NCBI GenBank assembly: GCA_013396635.1
Contig: WBMW01003832.1
Coordinates: forward strand, 240,482-304,481
Direction of reading: 5' to 3'
DNA: 64,000 nt
Source: Penelope pileata
Taxonomy: Eukaryota > Chordata > Aves > Galliformes > Cracidae
The notes under the pieces were generated by a model. The model was given only the letters and a program-made list of their open reading frames with translations, was not told the DNA's origin and did not search any database. Below, piece after piece: positions 1-9,283 of this stretch. Within the stretch, counting starts at the first letter, position 1. Each line of letters opens with the position of its first letter. The position numbers and the translations under genes were made by a program.

Positions 1-213
1 CCACTGTCCATGTCACTGACAAAGATGTTAAACAGCACTGGTCCCAGTACCGATCCCTGAGGAACACCACTTGTCACTGGTCTCCATTCAGACACTGAGC
101 CATTGACCGCCACTCTCTGAGTGCGGCCATCCAGCCAGTTCCTTATCCAGCGAGTGGTTCGTCCATCAAACCCATATTTATCCAGTTTATCAACCAGGGT
201 GCTGTGCGGGAAG
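1..213 (-). mobile_element. CR1 LINE fragment, reverse-transcriptase core, cut by window edge
   Basis: Read on the minus strand, this stretch encodes the part of the CR1 ORF2 reverse transcriptase that ends in the family signature GVPQGSVLGPVLFNIF followed by a V(N/S)DMDS-like segment. Upstream of that are WRPVTSG-like and DGRT-RVAVNGS-like segments. ORF2 supplies endonuclease and reverse transcriptase for target-primed retrotransposition. The element continues beyond base 1, so its 3' end is not in the window. The 5' boundary near 213 is where similarity stops abruptly. The frame is fairly well preserved here, so this is not among the oldest copies. It is not expected to be functional because it is only a fragment. 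Confidence 0.9.
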
Positions 214-2139
214 TTGTTGTTATGATGTGTACAATGGCAGCATGCCTATCGATAAGCCACACAATTTTATCTGTCTCTCAGTTGGACCATGAATTTCACA
301 AACACTGATTTCTTGGGAAAAGTACAAGTTACAATCTGCAAGCTCTTAAACATGTATTGCTTTTGGTACAGGAATTGCATTTTATTATGTCAGCCCATCA
401 ACTTCAGAAGGTAAAATTAGAGCTACACTAGGCTGTGATACCATGTTTCCCAGTGGCAAACACTACTCATGGTATTAAGGATTATTTGCAAATGGTCACA
501 GGATTAAGTTTCTACCATATGTCTGTTCAATTGTTTGGATGTGTATGCTTATCCTGAAATACTGTTGTTAAAACATCACTGAAAATTAGATGCATCTGCT
601 AAGATGTTGGGAGAGAATTTTTTCTCTCTTAACTTGATCACTTCATGTTTATACTCTAAACGGTGCAGTCTCCACCACCAGTAAGAAAATGAATTTCCTG
701 CTTCTGTCTTCAATAGACTCTTTTGGCAAAATACCTACTTAAAGCTCATGCTGTAGTTGTTTCTATTCTCCATGTAGTAGAATATGTTGAGTTTGAGATT
801 GATGTTAATTTCATATCTATTTTTCCAGAATTCCAAAATTTCCTTTCTGAAGTAAGGAAGAATATGAAGCAAATTTTATCATGGGGCATCTACTCTGAAA
901 CAGCTTGTTTTGCAAAACTGTAGTCGCCCATGCTAGGAATTAGATGCTTTAGCAGTATGACGAAAAAAAAAAACGAAGAACCTAAAACATAGTCATACCA
1001 GTTTCTTATCTATCTACACCATCTATTTTCTCAAGATAACTACCAAGCAGTGGTAAATTAGTGTCTTTGAAGACTTTCAAGGGAGAGAGGATATTACTCT
1101 TTTGCTCTTTAATAGGACCACTTAATGGAGCTGTTGAAAATCCAGTATAGGTAATGGATTCTGCTGTCACAAAAGACAAGAAAAGAGTATGTAATTTACA
1201 CATTTTGCTCTAGTGGTAGTATTGATTTCGTCCTTTAAACTAACATGCCCCCACATAAAACAAATAAAAAAATGTTTGAACTGAAGTGCACTATCTTATC
1301 CACAGTATTTGTTTTCTGGATAAAAATCAAAATAAAATAAAACATTAGAAAAGCAAGGATGAACATAGCCGTGTTTGTTTATTTATTTATTTATGAACTG
1401 TGATAATGGTATCATCTGTGAAAATAAAAGGTGTGAAACCCATCAAAATCATCCAAGATCTTTCACAAAGTGGGCAGAGAAATTCATTTCCATTCTGATA
1501 ACCTTGAACTTTCAGAAAGGCATGAAAGAAAAGAAACTAGTTGGTAAGACATATGAAAGCACTGAGAAGGCAGTGAATGTTTTTACAAATACAAAGGTAT
1601 GTGCATGACAGACCTAACTTGAAATCTCTTCTGGATGTAGACCTTATTTCTATTCTGAGTAGCTCTAGAGAAGGTCAAGTCTTATTCACAGCCATAGTAA
1701 TGAAAACTTGGTCAGCACATTTGTCAAAATTAAGTAAACAAATGTGATGTAAAACTCTGATTTCTGAAAAACAGCAACAACAAATACTTCTAAGTGCCTT
1801 AAAATAAGAATGAGATGCTTCTCATTCTCATACAACACTGATTCATTGAGAACAAATTGCATCAAAAATGTGTATAAAATTTAACAGCACTTGTGGACAA
1901 GAGTAAGTATGTGATGCATGCTGACTCTGGTAAGACTTTTGACGTTGCGCATGACATTTTCTTGAGTAAGCCATAGCAAGATAGCTGATGGTACTGTTTG
2001 TCATGCATAACTGGTTGGAAAACCACCCAGAGAATAATTATCAGCAGCTTGCTGTCAATCTAGAGAGATTTATCAAATTGGGCTCTTCAGGAGCCAGTCT
2101 TTAATTTAATATGATTCAATATTGTCATTAAAATGTTGC
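214..2139. other. Unannotated AT-rich DNA
   Basis: I see no recognisable gene or transposon. The short frames here (for example 77 codons at 1375-1608 on the plus strand) have AT-driven composition and no family motif. A short (TTTA)n run lies around 1376-1394. This is probably intergenic or intronic DNA. Confidence 0.6.
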
Positions 2140-2149
2140 TTGATAGCAC

Positions 2150-2344
2150 AGAGAGTAAGCCTATTAAATCTACAGATGACACCAAATTGGGACAGATGCA
2201 AAGGCATTGGAGGACAGGAATAGAATTTGAAATGGTCCTGTCAAATTCACAATTTGAAACAAACACAACACACTGTAAGAGACTGGAAAAGAATGCGTAG
2301 ATACACAGATTGACAACTGGACTGAATTCCACCAATCAAAAGCC
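2150..2344 (+). mobile_element. Ancient CR1 fragment, part 1 (interrupted by LTR)
   Basis: In the plus direction the segment near 2160-2190 reads as TDDTKLG, equivalent to the FADDTKLGG catalytic block of CR1 reverse transcriptase. It is followed by a decayed stretch with the CR1-like 'cattggaggacagg' spacing around 2204-2218. It contains stops and frameshifts and is much more diverged than the other CR1 copies. A CR1-like remnant (NKGKSKALY, compare NKAKCKVLHL) resumes after the LTR at 2345-2833, so the LTR appears to have landed inside this copy. Assignment to an old CR1 subfamily is an inference. Confidence 0.55.
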
Positions 2345-2538
2345 TGTTACCCTGGAACCACAGTAGACAAACAGCATAGCCTTGGCCCTCTGCACATACG
2401 TCCAGGCCTAGAGTCATGCAAAGGACCCTCGAGACCCCTCCCTAGAGACAGTAATGGGCATGTGCCCCACCATCGAGTGGGAGGCAGAGCTATACAAAGT
2501 GGTTCCAAGAACTTGTGGGCTATTCAATAGCGCAACAC

Positions 2539-2547
2539 TATAAAAGG
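2539..2547 (+). promoter_or_regulatory. TATA box of the solo LTR
   Basis: TATAAAAGG is a near-consensus TATA element located mid-LTR, about 210 bp before the LTR polyA signal. In an intact LTR it would direct transcription starting 25-30 bp downstream. Whether this LTR is still active cannot be told from sequence. Confidence 0.6.
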
Positions 2548-2749
2548 TGCCACCAGCTGGGGGAGCGCGTGAGCATCACCGAGAGAGTCGCAAGGAGTGA
2601 GTGTGTGCCATGCCACAAGAGGAGGAATGACCCCATCCCCCCACCACCATCAGACTATGCCATTGCCATGGGTAGCTATAGCAGCCATCTTTCCATTTCC
2701 CTCTTTCTTTTTCCGCTTCTCTCCCTCGTTGTGAATTCGTTGTTGGGCA

Positions 2750-2755
2750 AATAAA
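2750..2755 (+). promoter_or_regulatory. Polyadenylation signal of the solo LTR
   Basis: AATAAA followed by a T/G-rich stretch (gtggttttacgcttgatg) fits the R-U5 polyadenylation site of an LTR. It lies about 80 bp before the proposed LTR end. Confidence 0.6.
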
Positions 2756-2833
2756 GTGGTTTTACGCTTGATGCCGTTTTGAGTCTTAATTCTGTTCCCA
2801 AGAATAAGAGAACAAAGTCATGTCAAAGTAACA

Positions 2834-2900
2834 TTGGATCGTGACACACATGCAAATCAATAAGGGCAAAAGTAAAGCTTTATATTCAGAGCAATAAAAT
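2834..2900 (+). mobile_element. Ancient CR1 fragment, part 2
   Basis: Just downstream of the LTR the plus strand reads MQINKGKSKALY, resembling the CR1 ORF2 block MRFNKAKCKVLHL that normally follows FADDTKLGG by some 30-40 codons. The order and orientation agree with part 1 upstream of the LTR. The match is short and decayed. Confidence 0.4.
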
Positions 2901-3726
2901 GAAAAAATTCAGGATGGAGAATATCTGGATGAAGAACAGTATTGCCTTTCTCAGATCTATTTCTGTTGAACAGGAAAATTGCCTTTGTCTAAGTAATGTT
3001 GCTCTTTCTCCCTTCAGTATTTATCCATTGAGACCTGAAATACGACTTGCCCCTAACATCCATTATTTGTTTCCTTCTCTTTGTCACAAAGTGCTTTGGT
3101 ACAAGTTCCGTGACCTACAGATTTTCTCATTTCTTCTTCTATTTCATGTGCTCTGTCTCATGTGCTCCTTACAAAATAAGACTGCCCCTAAATAGTCACA
3201 GACTTTTCACTTGTTCCTTCAGTATTTGACTCTCTTCCATTCAGAGCACCGATATTCTCATCTTCTTAGTTCTTATCAATTTAATTTTAAGAGACATAAA
3301 CAACAGCCTTTCTGAAATGTCTTTATTATTTTATTTTATTTCTTTTAATCAAATTTTCTTCTGCTTATCTCTGGTTTCTTCCTTTTCTTTGATGAGCATA
3401 TGCATGAGTAAGTTGGCTGTTGTGTAGATCTTTCATGCTTATGGTCTTGTAATATAGTTGCATTAATCACATCCACTTACATTTACTTCCTTAAAAAAAT
3501 GAGATGAACTCCAAATATCTACCTAGAAACCTTCAACTGAAAGTCTAAAGTTTATATTAAGTAACTGGAATCTGTGAAAATCTCTAGAAGAATTTCCCAA
3601 CCAAAAATCCAAGCCCTGAGAAATTTATGTGGTCTTCTACACACCAGGTGAAGTACTCCATTCTTCAGGAATTTGTTTAAGACATATACTTGAGGTAGCT
3701 GTGTGCTTTAACAGCACGATTTAAAG
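2901..3726. other. Unannotated DNA, pyrimidine-rich on plus strand
   Basis: Nothing recognisable. The part around 2990-3240 is C/T-rich and holds two overlapping short plus-strand frames (98 and 60 codons) without motifs. These look like composition effects. Confidence 0.5.
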
Positions 3727-4585
3727 GAGGCATGATCATCCCGCAGCCATGGGCTACATGTGGCCCAGCACAGCTCATACTGCAGCCCTTTCCCTGCCAC
3801 CACGCCATCACGGTGGCAGCCCTTTCCTGCTACGCGGCCTGGCCCAGTCCCGAGTGCTCACCTATCACTCAGCAACAATCAAATCATTGGTGTGTGATTA
3901 GCACTGTCTGAGCTGGACCCAGGACAAGGAGAGGGCGCAGTGCAGTGCTAACTTAAGTTATGCAAACAATTGTATGCATTTTGATACTTTGGCTAAACAG
4001 AGTACCATGAACAGTGAAAAATATACAACCTTGCTTTCTGTTTTGATAAAAGAATTTGAGAATAGATTTCAAGATTGATGAAAAAATAATCTTTTTTTAG
4101 TATATTTGTGACTCCATTTTCAGTTGACACAAATACATTACCTGCAAATTTTCAAATGAAATGTATAGAGTTGCAATCTGATATTAAACTCAAAGAAACT
4201 CAAAGAAAAATTTGATCATGTCTCTTTACTAGTCTTTGATATGTCCTGTTTTACCTTCACAATCATGCCTTATTCATGCCATCACTTTTTGGCAGTATGT
4301 ACAATTGTGAACAACTGTTTTCAAAGATGAAGCTCAGGAAGAGTAAAATCTCATCAAAAATCTCTGAGAAACACCTTGAGAACTCACTAAGAACTGCAAC
4401 CACTTCCATCAATCCAGGCTGATGCATTAGTTTTACAAAAATAAGGTCAAATGTCCCACTAGTTTTATGTTTTTGTTGGTCTCTTTTTTTTAACATGTTA
4501 ATAAAATATATATAAAAAAATGTTCTGTCAGTTTTATACATTAATTGCACTTAATGCAGATGAGCCAAAACGTTGGACACCCATG
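3727..4585 (+). mobile_element. hAT (Charlie-like) DNA transposon remnant with transposase C-terminus
   Basis: The right end (gccaaaacgttggacaccc, 4565-4583) matches the inverse of the Charlie terminal repeat CAGGGGTGTCCAACC. The left end at 3727 is a decayed version of the same repeat. The interior, read on the plus strand, holds pieces of a hAT transposase: KYTTLLSVLIKEFENRFQD at about 4020-4076 and the C-terminal dimerisation region CEQLFSKMKLRKSKISSKI near 4310-4370, followed by EKHLENSLRTATTSI. Frames are broken by stops and shifts. At about 860 bp it is far shorter than an autonomous hAT, so most of the transposase is deleted. The 3' flank ctcttaag and 5' flank atttaaag agree at 5 of 8 bases, a possible worn 8-bp target duplication. 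The left 200 bp are unusually GC-rich and are shared with a second copy at 50697. Confidence 0.8.
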
Positions 4586-5559
4586 CTCTTAAGGAAGGTG
4601 GAAAGTGATTTTAAAGATCCATACTTCCCTAGTTCCGAATAAGCCTCAGGTTCATTCTGGGCTTCCCATCAGCCACTCATCTCCAACCCATCTCTTCCTC
4701 TACAGTCATCATCTATGCAGTTATGCTGATCAACTTAACTAGTCTTAAGTCCCAGGTTTTGCAAGAAAAAATCTTATTTATATATCACCTTTCCATCAGC
4801 TAACCCTCAGAGATCCACAGGCCATTCTGGCCTCACTGAGTTGTGCCCACAGAAACACTATGGTCAACCATAAGTCATCACACTGCTTGTATAAAATGGA
4901 AGGATGGTGAAAATTTGACTGAAAGCTTTACTGCTGAATATGGTTATGTGTCTGGGGTAGCAAATAAGAGGAATGGAAGAAATGCAGGAGAAGTGTTGAC
5001 TGCCAACATAGTGGCTAAGCACCAAGGATCTAAGAGCGAAAAATTGATGATGATGTTTTGTAACAAAACAAAACAAAGACATGAAAAAGCTTTAGCGGGA
5101 CTCAAAAATAACAGTCTTTCTTAGTAAAATACTATTAAAAATGTTGTTGAGAAAGAACCTAAAAGTTATGGATCAAGAGGAGGGAGTCCAAAGGGAAGTA
5201 AGGGGAATGGTCAGAGTATTAGGAAATATTTAGAATGATACAAGAATGAAGAATATAGAGCTGTTATTTCTAAATAAGTGAAGACTGAGGAAGAATGTCC
5301 TCTTTTGTTATGCAATCTTCTGTCACTATCAACATCTGCTTGTGAATTAGCTCTTGAACATTCACAGTGAACACATACCAACACAAATCAAGTCCAGAAT
5401 TCACAACTTTGTGTATTTGTAAGCTTTAGAGCATTGCAGTATCCCTGTAGAGCTTAGGTCCATAAAGCTGGTTTTCTATTATGAAAAACATTTTCTATTT
5501 CTTCTTGTTCCAGACCATTCAAAATACTTGTTGTGTAAGTAGATAACAAGTATCCTGTC
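4586..5559. other. Unannotated DNA
   Basis: A 93-codon plus-strand frame (4843-5124) has no recognised motif. It overlaps a minus-strand frame of similar length, as expected by chance. No transposon signature was seen. Confidence 0.5.
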
Positions 5560-5945
5560 ATATTTAATGATGGTGCAGTCTCACTTTGAATGTTACTTAC
5601 AGTTCTGGCTTTCACAATATAAAAAGGATGTCAAGGTACTTGAAAATGTCCAGAGGAGGACAACAAAGCTCGTAAAAGGGCTGGAAGTCATATCCTATGA
5701 GGAGAGACTGAGGACACTTGGATTGTCCAGTTGAGAAAGGGAGGCTGAGAGGAGATCTCGTTGCTCTCTGCAACTCCCTGAGAAGGAGTAGCACAGAGGG
5801 AGGTGTCAGACTCATCTCTCTTGCCATAGATGACAGGATATGTGGGAACAGCACAGAGCTGTGCCAGGGAAGGTTCAGACTGAATATTAGAAAAAATATC
5901 TTTGCTGTGAGGGTGGTCAAACACTGGAGCAGGCTTCCTAGGGTG
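5560..5945 (+). mobile_element. CR1 LINE fragment, ORF2 C-terminal part
   Basis: The plus strand encodes the conserved C-terminal blocks of CR1 ORF2 in order: SHFECYLQFW, then VLENVQRRTTKLVKGLE, SYEERLRTLGL, and EREAERRSRCSL in a shifted frame. It ends with the GRFRLNIRKNIF...VVKHWSRLP equivalent. At least one frameshift breaks the frame near 5740. The copy is 5'-truncated, as usual for LINEs, and stops at 5945 before the 3' UTR and 8-bp repeat, so the 3' end is also lost. An A-rich run follows at 5947-5958. Confidence 0.9.
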
Positions 5946-8081
5946 AAAAAAAAAAAACGAAATCACTTACATGTTCTTTACTATTGATTATCGCGATGAA
6001 ACTATATATCTCACTTAATACTATAGTAGGGGAGTGAATATTCAATCCCTTTGATTAAAAGGCAGTCTCATGTTAAGAAATCCATAAGCAAATCCTCCCA
6101 AAGATAAGATAAGGCTAATGCCATCACAGATCATGACAGTCCTTGAGTCTGTTGTCGTTCTGTACTTTTTACATTGAAGGAAAACTTCATGAATGAGTCA
6201 AAACACAAGGACACATCTGAGTTAGAATTTAAATAAAATTGAAAATAAAAATGTGGAAATGCAGATAAAATTCAAGACTTGTTAAAGTAGAGGCTGCAAG
6301 ATTGGTAATTGTAATGATAACATTTACAAATACTAGTATTTTACAAGTCATAAATATGAAAAAGGGATTAAATTCTTCCAGGTATGTTTTCACTCCATTG
6401 TAAACTAATGAAGAGTATATATATTTTTCCTATTGGTAGTTTCTACTGGAACCAGTGTAAATTCATACTTAACAGTAATTACTTTGCATTCAAAATCATT
6501 AATAAGTTTAATTCCTCATCTTTTTATTTATTTCTTTATTTATTTATCAGGTGCTCGTGTATCTAATCTGTATGTAAAGTTGCTACAGGGAAAACCTCCC
6601 ACATCAACATTTTTCGGAAAAGTATTTTCGTGCAGATAACTTGTCTGGAAAGATTGAAATCTAACTGACTACTTCAGCAAGCATGAACATGTTCATTTAA
6701 ATCAGATATGAATTAGTATCTCCGTATTCCTTCTATAAAATCAAAGGTGAAGTAAGATTATTACGTTACATAGATGGAAACAAATTTGTTAAACATGAGG
6801 AGCTTTTAATGTTGAGAATAACAAACATAGGACTACAAAGTATGTCTATGCCAATTCTTAGTTAAATGAGATTCACTTCACTTGGGATCAACACCTCGCT
6901 GCTTTGGAAACATCCTATCTGTGAAACTGTTGGTCATTGGCTACTCATATGCAAAAATCTATACCTTTAATTTTTATTTCCTGACTACTTTAAAAATTGA
7001 ATTCAAAAAGCTATGATGATACTACAGAGATGTAGAACGCTCATTTAAAATGGAATGGATTAACAGAACAGGTGAAAACATGTTTTAATAAACATCTTGA
7101 AAATTAGTAAATGATAGAAGATCTTGCCAAATTTTGAAGCTTTTCAAGGCAGCTTTTAAAACTTAAAAGCCAGATCATCCAACTATACATATTTCTTGGA
7201 GATCTGGCTCTTACCATAGAAAAACTTTCAAAGTTTAGCATGTTTCCTGCTAACAGACTGATTTCACAATAAATAGCTTATTCCTATAGAAAGTAATGCA
7301 TTTGAATCCTGCTGACATCTCAGACTGAAAAGCAGCAAAACCGAAGCCAGATGGGTACAATGAAATTATTAATCACTGAAAGCAGAAATAACTATCCTAT
7401 GGTGTAATATACCTTGGATTCTCAAGGTCATTATGAACAAGAGTTCGTTAAGTCATTATGCATGTCTTATAATGTTCAACACCATTATGCATGTCTTGCT
7501 ATTTCTTTCCCTATTACAGAAATCTGAAAGTAAATTCCTGAGGGCATTGTAACATTTTCCTGGGAAAACAACAACAACAACAACAAAAACAACAACAACA
7601 ATAATAATAAAAAATATGTATGTATATTGAAATGGTCTGCACTGTCTTTTTCTATCTGGGGTTGAAACTGTTCTTTAGAATTAATGTCACCTCTTTCTGT
7701 GCAGAGCAGGATCAAAACACACACACTAGACTTATTTCAAGTGAAACTAAACTGGAATAGTCACTGCAAGAATGCACCTAATATACTCCACTGCCAATGG
7801 GCATTCAGTCCAAGGGACATACTAGACCAAACATAAAGTGATCCTCTACTCCCTAAAACACATGTATAACATGGACATTAAGTTCTTGTCACTAATTTCT
7901 TCACACCACAGTGCCATTCCTATTATGATACATTGTTTGGCATTATAGTTCTAAAATCTGTCTACCTATCTACCTATCATAAATAGCAAAACTGAGTCAT
8001 GCTATAGGATTTTGAAATCTAACCCCCAAGCTCAAAATAAGATACCACAGAGATCCTTATAAGTATAGTTCCACTGTGTAC
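5946..8081. other. Unannotated AT-rich DNA
   Basis: No gene or transposon recognised apart from the simple repeat at 7566-7612. Short frames at 6384-6639 and 7485-7724 are AT-rich or microsatellite translations. Confidence 0.5.
7566..7612 (+). repeat. (AAC)n/(AAT)n microsatellite
   Basis: About fifteen triplets, mostly aac with one interruption and a switch to aat at the right end. It produces a poly-leucine run in the minus-strand frame across it, which should not be read as protein. Confidence 0.9.
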
Positions 8082-8257
8082 CTGAAGTCTTTGAGAATCA
8101 AGTTGCTGGTGCCTTCTTTCCAGACATATACAAACCCACCAAGTCCTGATGCCATGTGTTCATTATGTTCATGATAAAATAGCTTAGGCAGAAAAGAATC
8201 TAATTTCCAATAACTACTTGCATACTTCTTGTATGAGAAAAAGCTCAGTTTAGATTC
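8082..8257 (-). other. Candidate coding exon, gene unknown
   Basis: On the minus strand a 58-codon open stretch is bounded by a splice-acceptor-like site (tttgatgcag before 8257) and a donor-like site (cttcag|gtacac at 8082/8081). The length is 176 bp, with a phase-0 start and phase-2 end. The translation looks protein-like: aromatic- and charge-rich at first, then HEHNEHMASGLGGFVYVWK. The last part is loosely reminiscent of a WD-repeat blade ('ASG..GFVYVW'), but that is only a resemblance. The polypyrimidine tract is weak. The open frame continues 9 codons past the donor. No partner exon was identified within the window, so this may be one exon of a large gene, a relic, or chance. Confidence 0.22.
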
Positions 8258-8369
8258 CTGCATCAAATCAATTGGAGTGGCAGCTAAAAAGTAGATCTTC
8301 CAGAACCTGTATTTTTATCTTACAGGACATCCCAAAAGTAATTCGTTAAGTACCAACAAGGTTGTTATA

Positions 8370-8936
8370 CAAGGGCTGCTCTGAAATTAATGTCTTCTAT
8401 TTTATTATGTTGGCCCACTGCATCAGAGGCATACGGTGGTTGTATGGCAGAAGAGGTTGAACCTTTCTGCCGATATTCCACTAAATTTTCTTGCCATACA
8501 ACAGATGGCAGCAGAGGGGCAGTCTGACAAAATGGCATCTGACATGGAAATGCATATGAAGAAAAGGTACTGAACTGAATTCCTCCATGTGGAAAACATT
8601 GCACCACTGACATTCATCAACACTTGCTGGAAGTTACTGGAGACCAAACAGTGGATATGAGCACAGTGAGGTGGTGGGTGGTACATGTCAGTAGTGGTGA
8701 CAGCAATGTGAGAGACAAGCCATGTTCCAAACGGCTAAGCAGATTGTTACAAGCATGGCATACAGGCTTTTGTCCATTGCTGACAAAAATGCTGTCTTAG
8801 TTTCTAACAGAAGTTACTTCTCTCATAGTGTCTGGTATGAAGTTGTTTTGTTTTCAGAAGAGAAACANTTGCTCCTTGTATCTGTTTTTGTTTCCATGGA
8901 AATTAATGGGAGGCATTATTTTCAGGGCAAACTATG
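8370..8936 (+). mobile_element. Mariner (Galluhop-like) non-autonomous copy 1
   Basis: A 567-bp element lies exactly between two TA dinucleotides (8368-8369 and 8937-8938), the mariner target duplication. The left end reads aagggctgctctgaaa and continues as 'ttattatgttggccca'. The right end reads ggaggcattattttcaggg, the imperfect inverse of the left end. Inside, the plus strand has remnants of the start of a mariner transposase (EFLHVENIAP near 8577-8606, then shifted frames) and then jumps to its 3' end, so the middle of the transposase is missing. Three more copies at 24923, 32272 and 46039 have the same structure. An unresolved base (n) lies at 8868. Confidence 0.85.
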
Positions 8937-9110
8937 TATTTGCTCTTATCCATTCAAAAACACAGGTGAAAGCAGCTGTAAATGGAAATTTATCTGGGAC
9001 CAAATATCGTTATACTCTTTAAGAAGTTAGAATATGTTGACGGACTTGGAATTTGTGGGAAGATAAATCATATTTGTGTGTGTTTGTTTATATGGGTACA
9101 CATATATATT

Positions 9111-9283
9111 AGAACCATAGAATCATTAGAGTTGGAAGGGACCTCTAAAGGTTATCCAGTCCAACTCACCTGCAATGAACAGGGACACATACGGCTAGGT
9201 CAGATTGCCCAGAGCCTGGTCCAGCCTGACCTTGAATGTCTCCAGGGAAGGGGCTTCCACCACATCTCTGGGGAAACCTGAAA
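9111..9283 (-). mobile_element. CR1 LINE 3' end
   Basis: Read on the minus strand, this is the last 170 bases of a CR1 copy. It includes the conserved C-terminal ORF2 block around 'ccagggaaggggcttccaccacatctct' (reverse sense) and the 3' UTR 'gttggaagggacctctaaag', and ends with the worn 8-bp repeat unit 'atagaatcatt' near 9117. It is truncated at the 5' side and probably of moderate age. It lies 170 bp right of mariner copy 1. Confidence 0.9.

Larger units (their letters stand above)
2345..2833 (+). mobile_element. Solo LTR of an endogenous retrovirus (489 bp)
   Basis: The segment begins TGTTAC and ends GTAACA, a perfect 6-bp inverted terminal repeat with the TG...CA ends typical of LTRs. 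Inside are a TATA box (2539-2547) and a polyA signal (2750-2755), in the right order for U3-R-U5. It is GC-richer than its surroundings and sits inside an old CR1 fragment. No gag, pol or env reading frame and no second LTR are nearby, so it is best read as a solo LTR left by recombination between the two LTRs. I could not find an obvious 4-6 bp target-site duplication (flanks aagcc and ttgga), so the outer boundaries or the insertion history may be more complex. The exact family is not recognised. Confidence 0.72.

Noticed and set aside
4843..5124. 93-codon plus-strand frame
   Set aside because: Overlaps a 72-codon minus frame, has no motif, and does not continue the neighbouring hAT transposase.
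7485..7724. Membrane-protein-like minus frame with poly-leucine
   Set aside because: The leucine run is the translation of the (AAC)n microsatellite.
8365..8686. Overlapping minus-strand frames of 82 and 87 codons
   Set aside because: Antisense of mariner copy 1. The same antisense frames recur in the other copies (25020-25397, 32219-32690, 46028-46513), so they reflect the repeat and not a gene.
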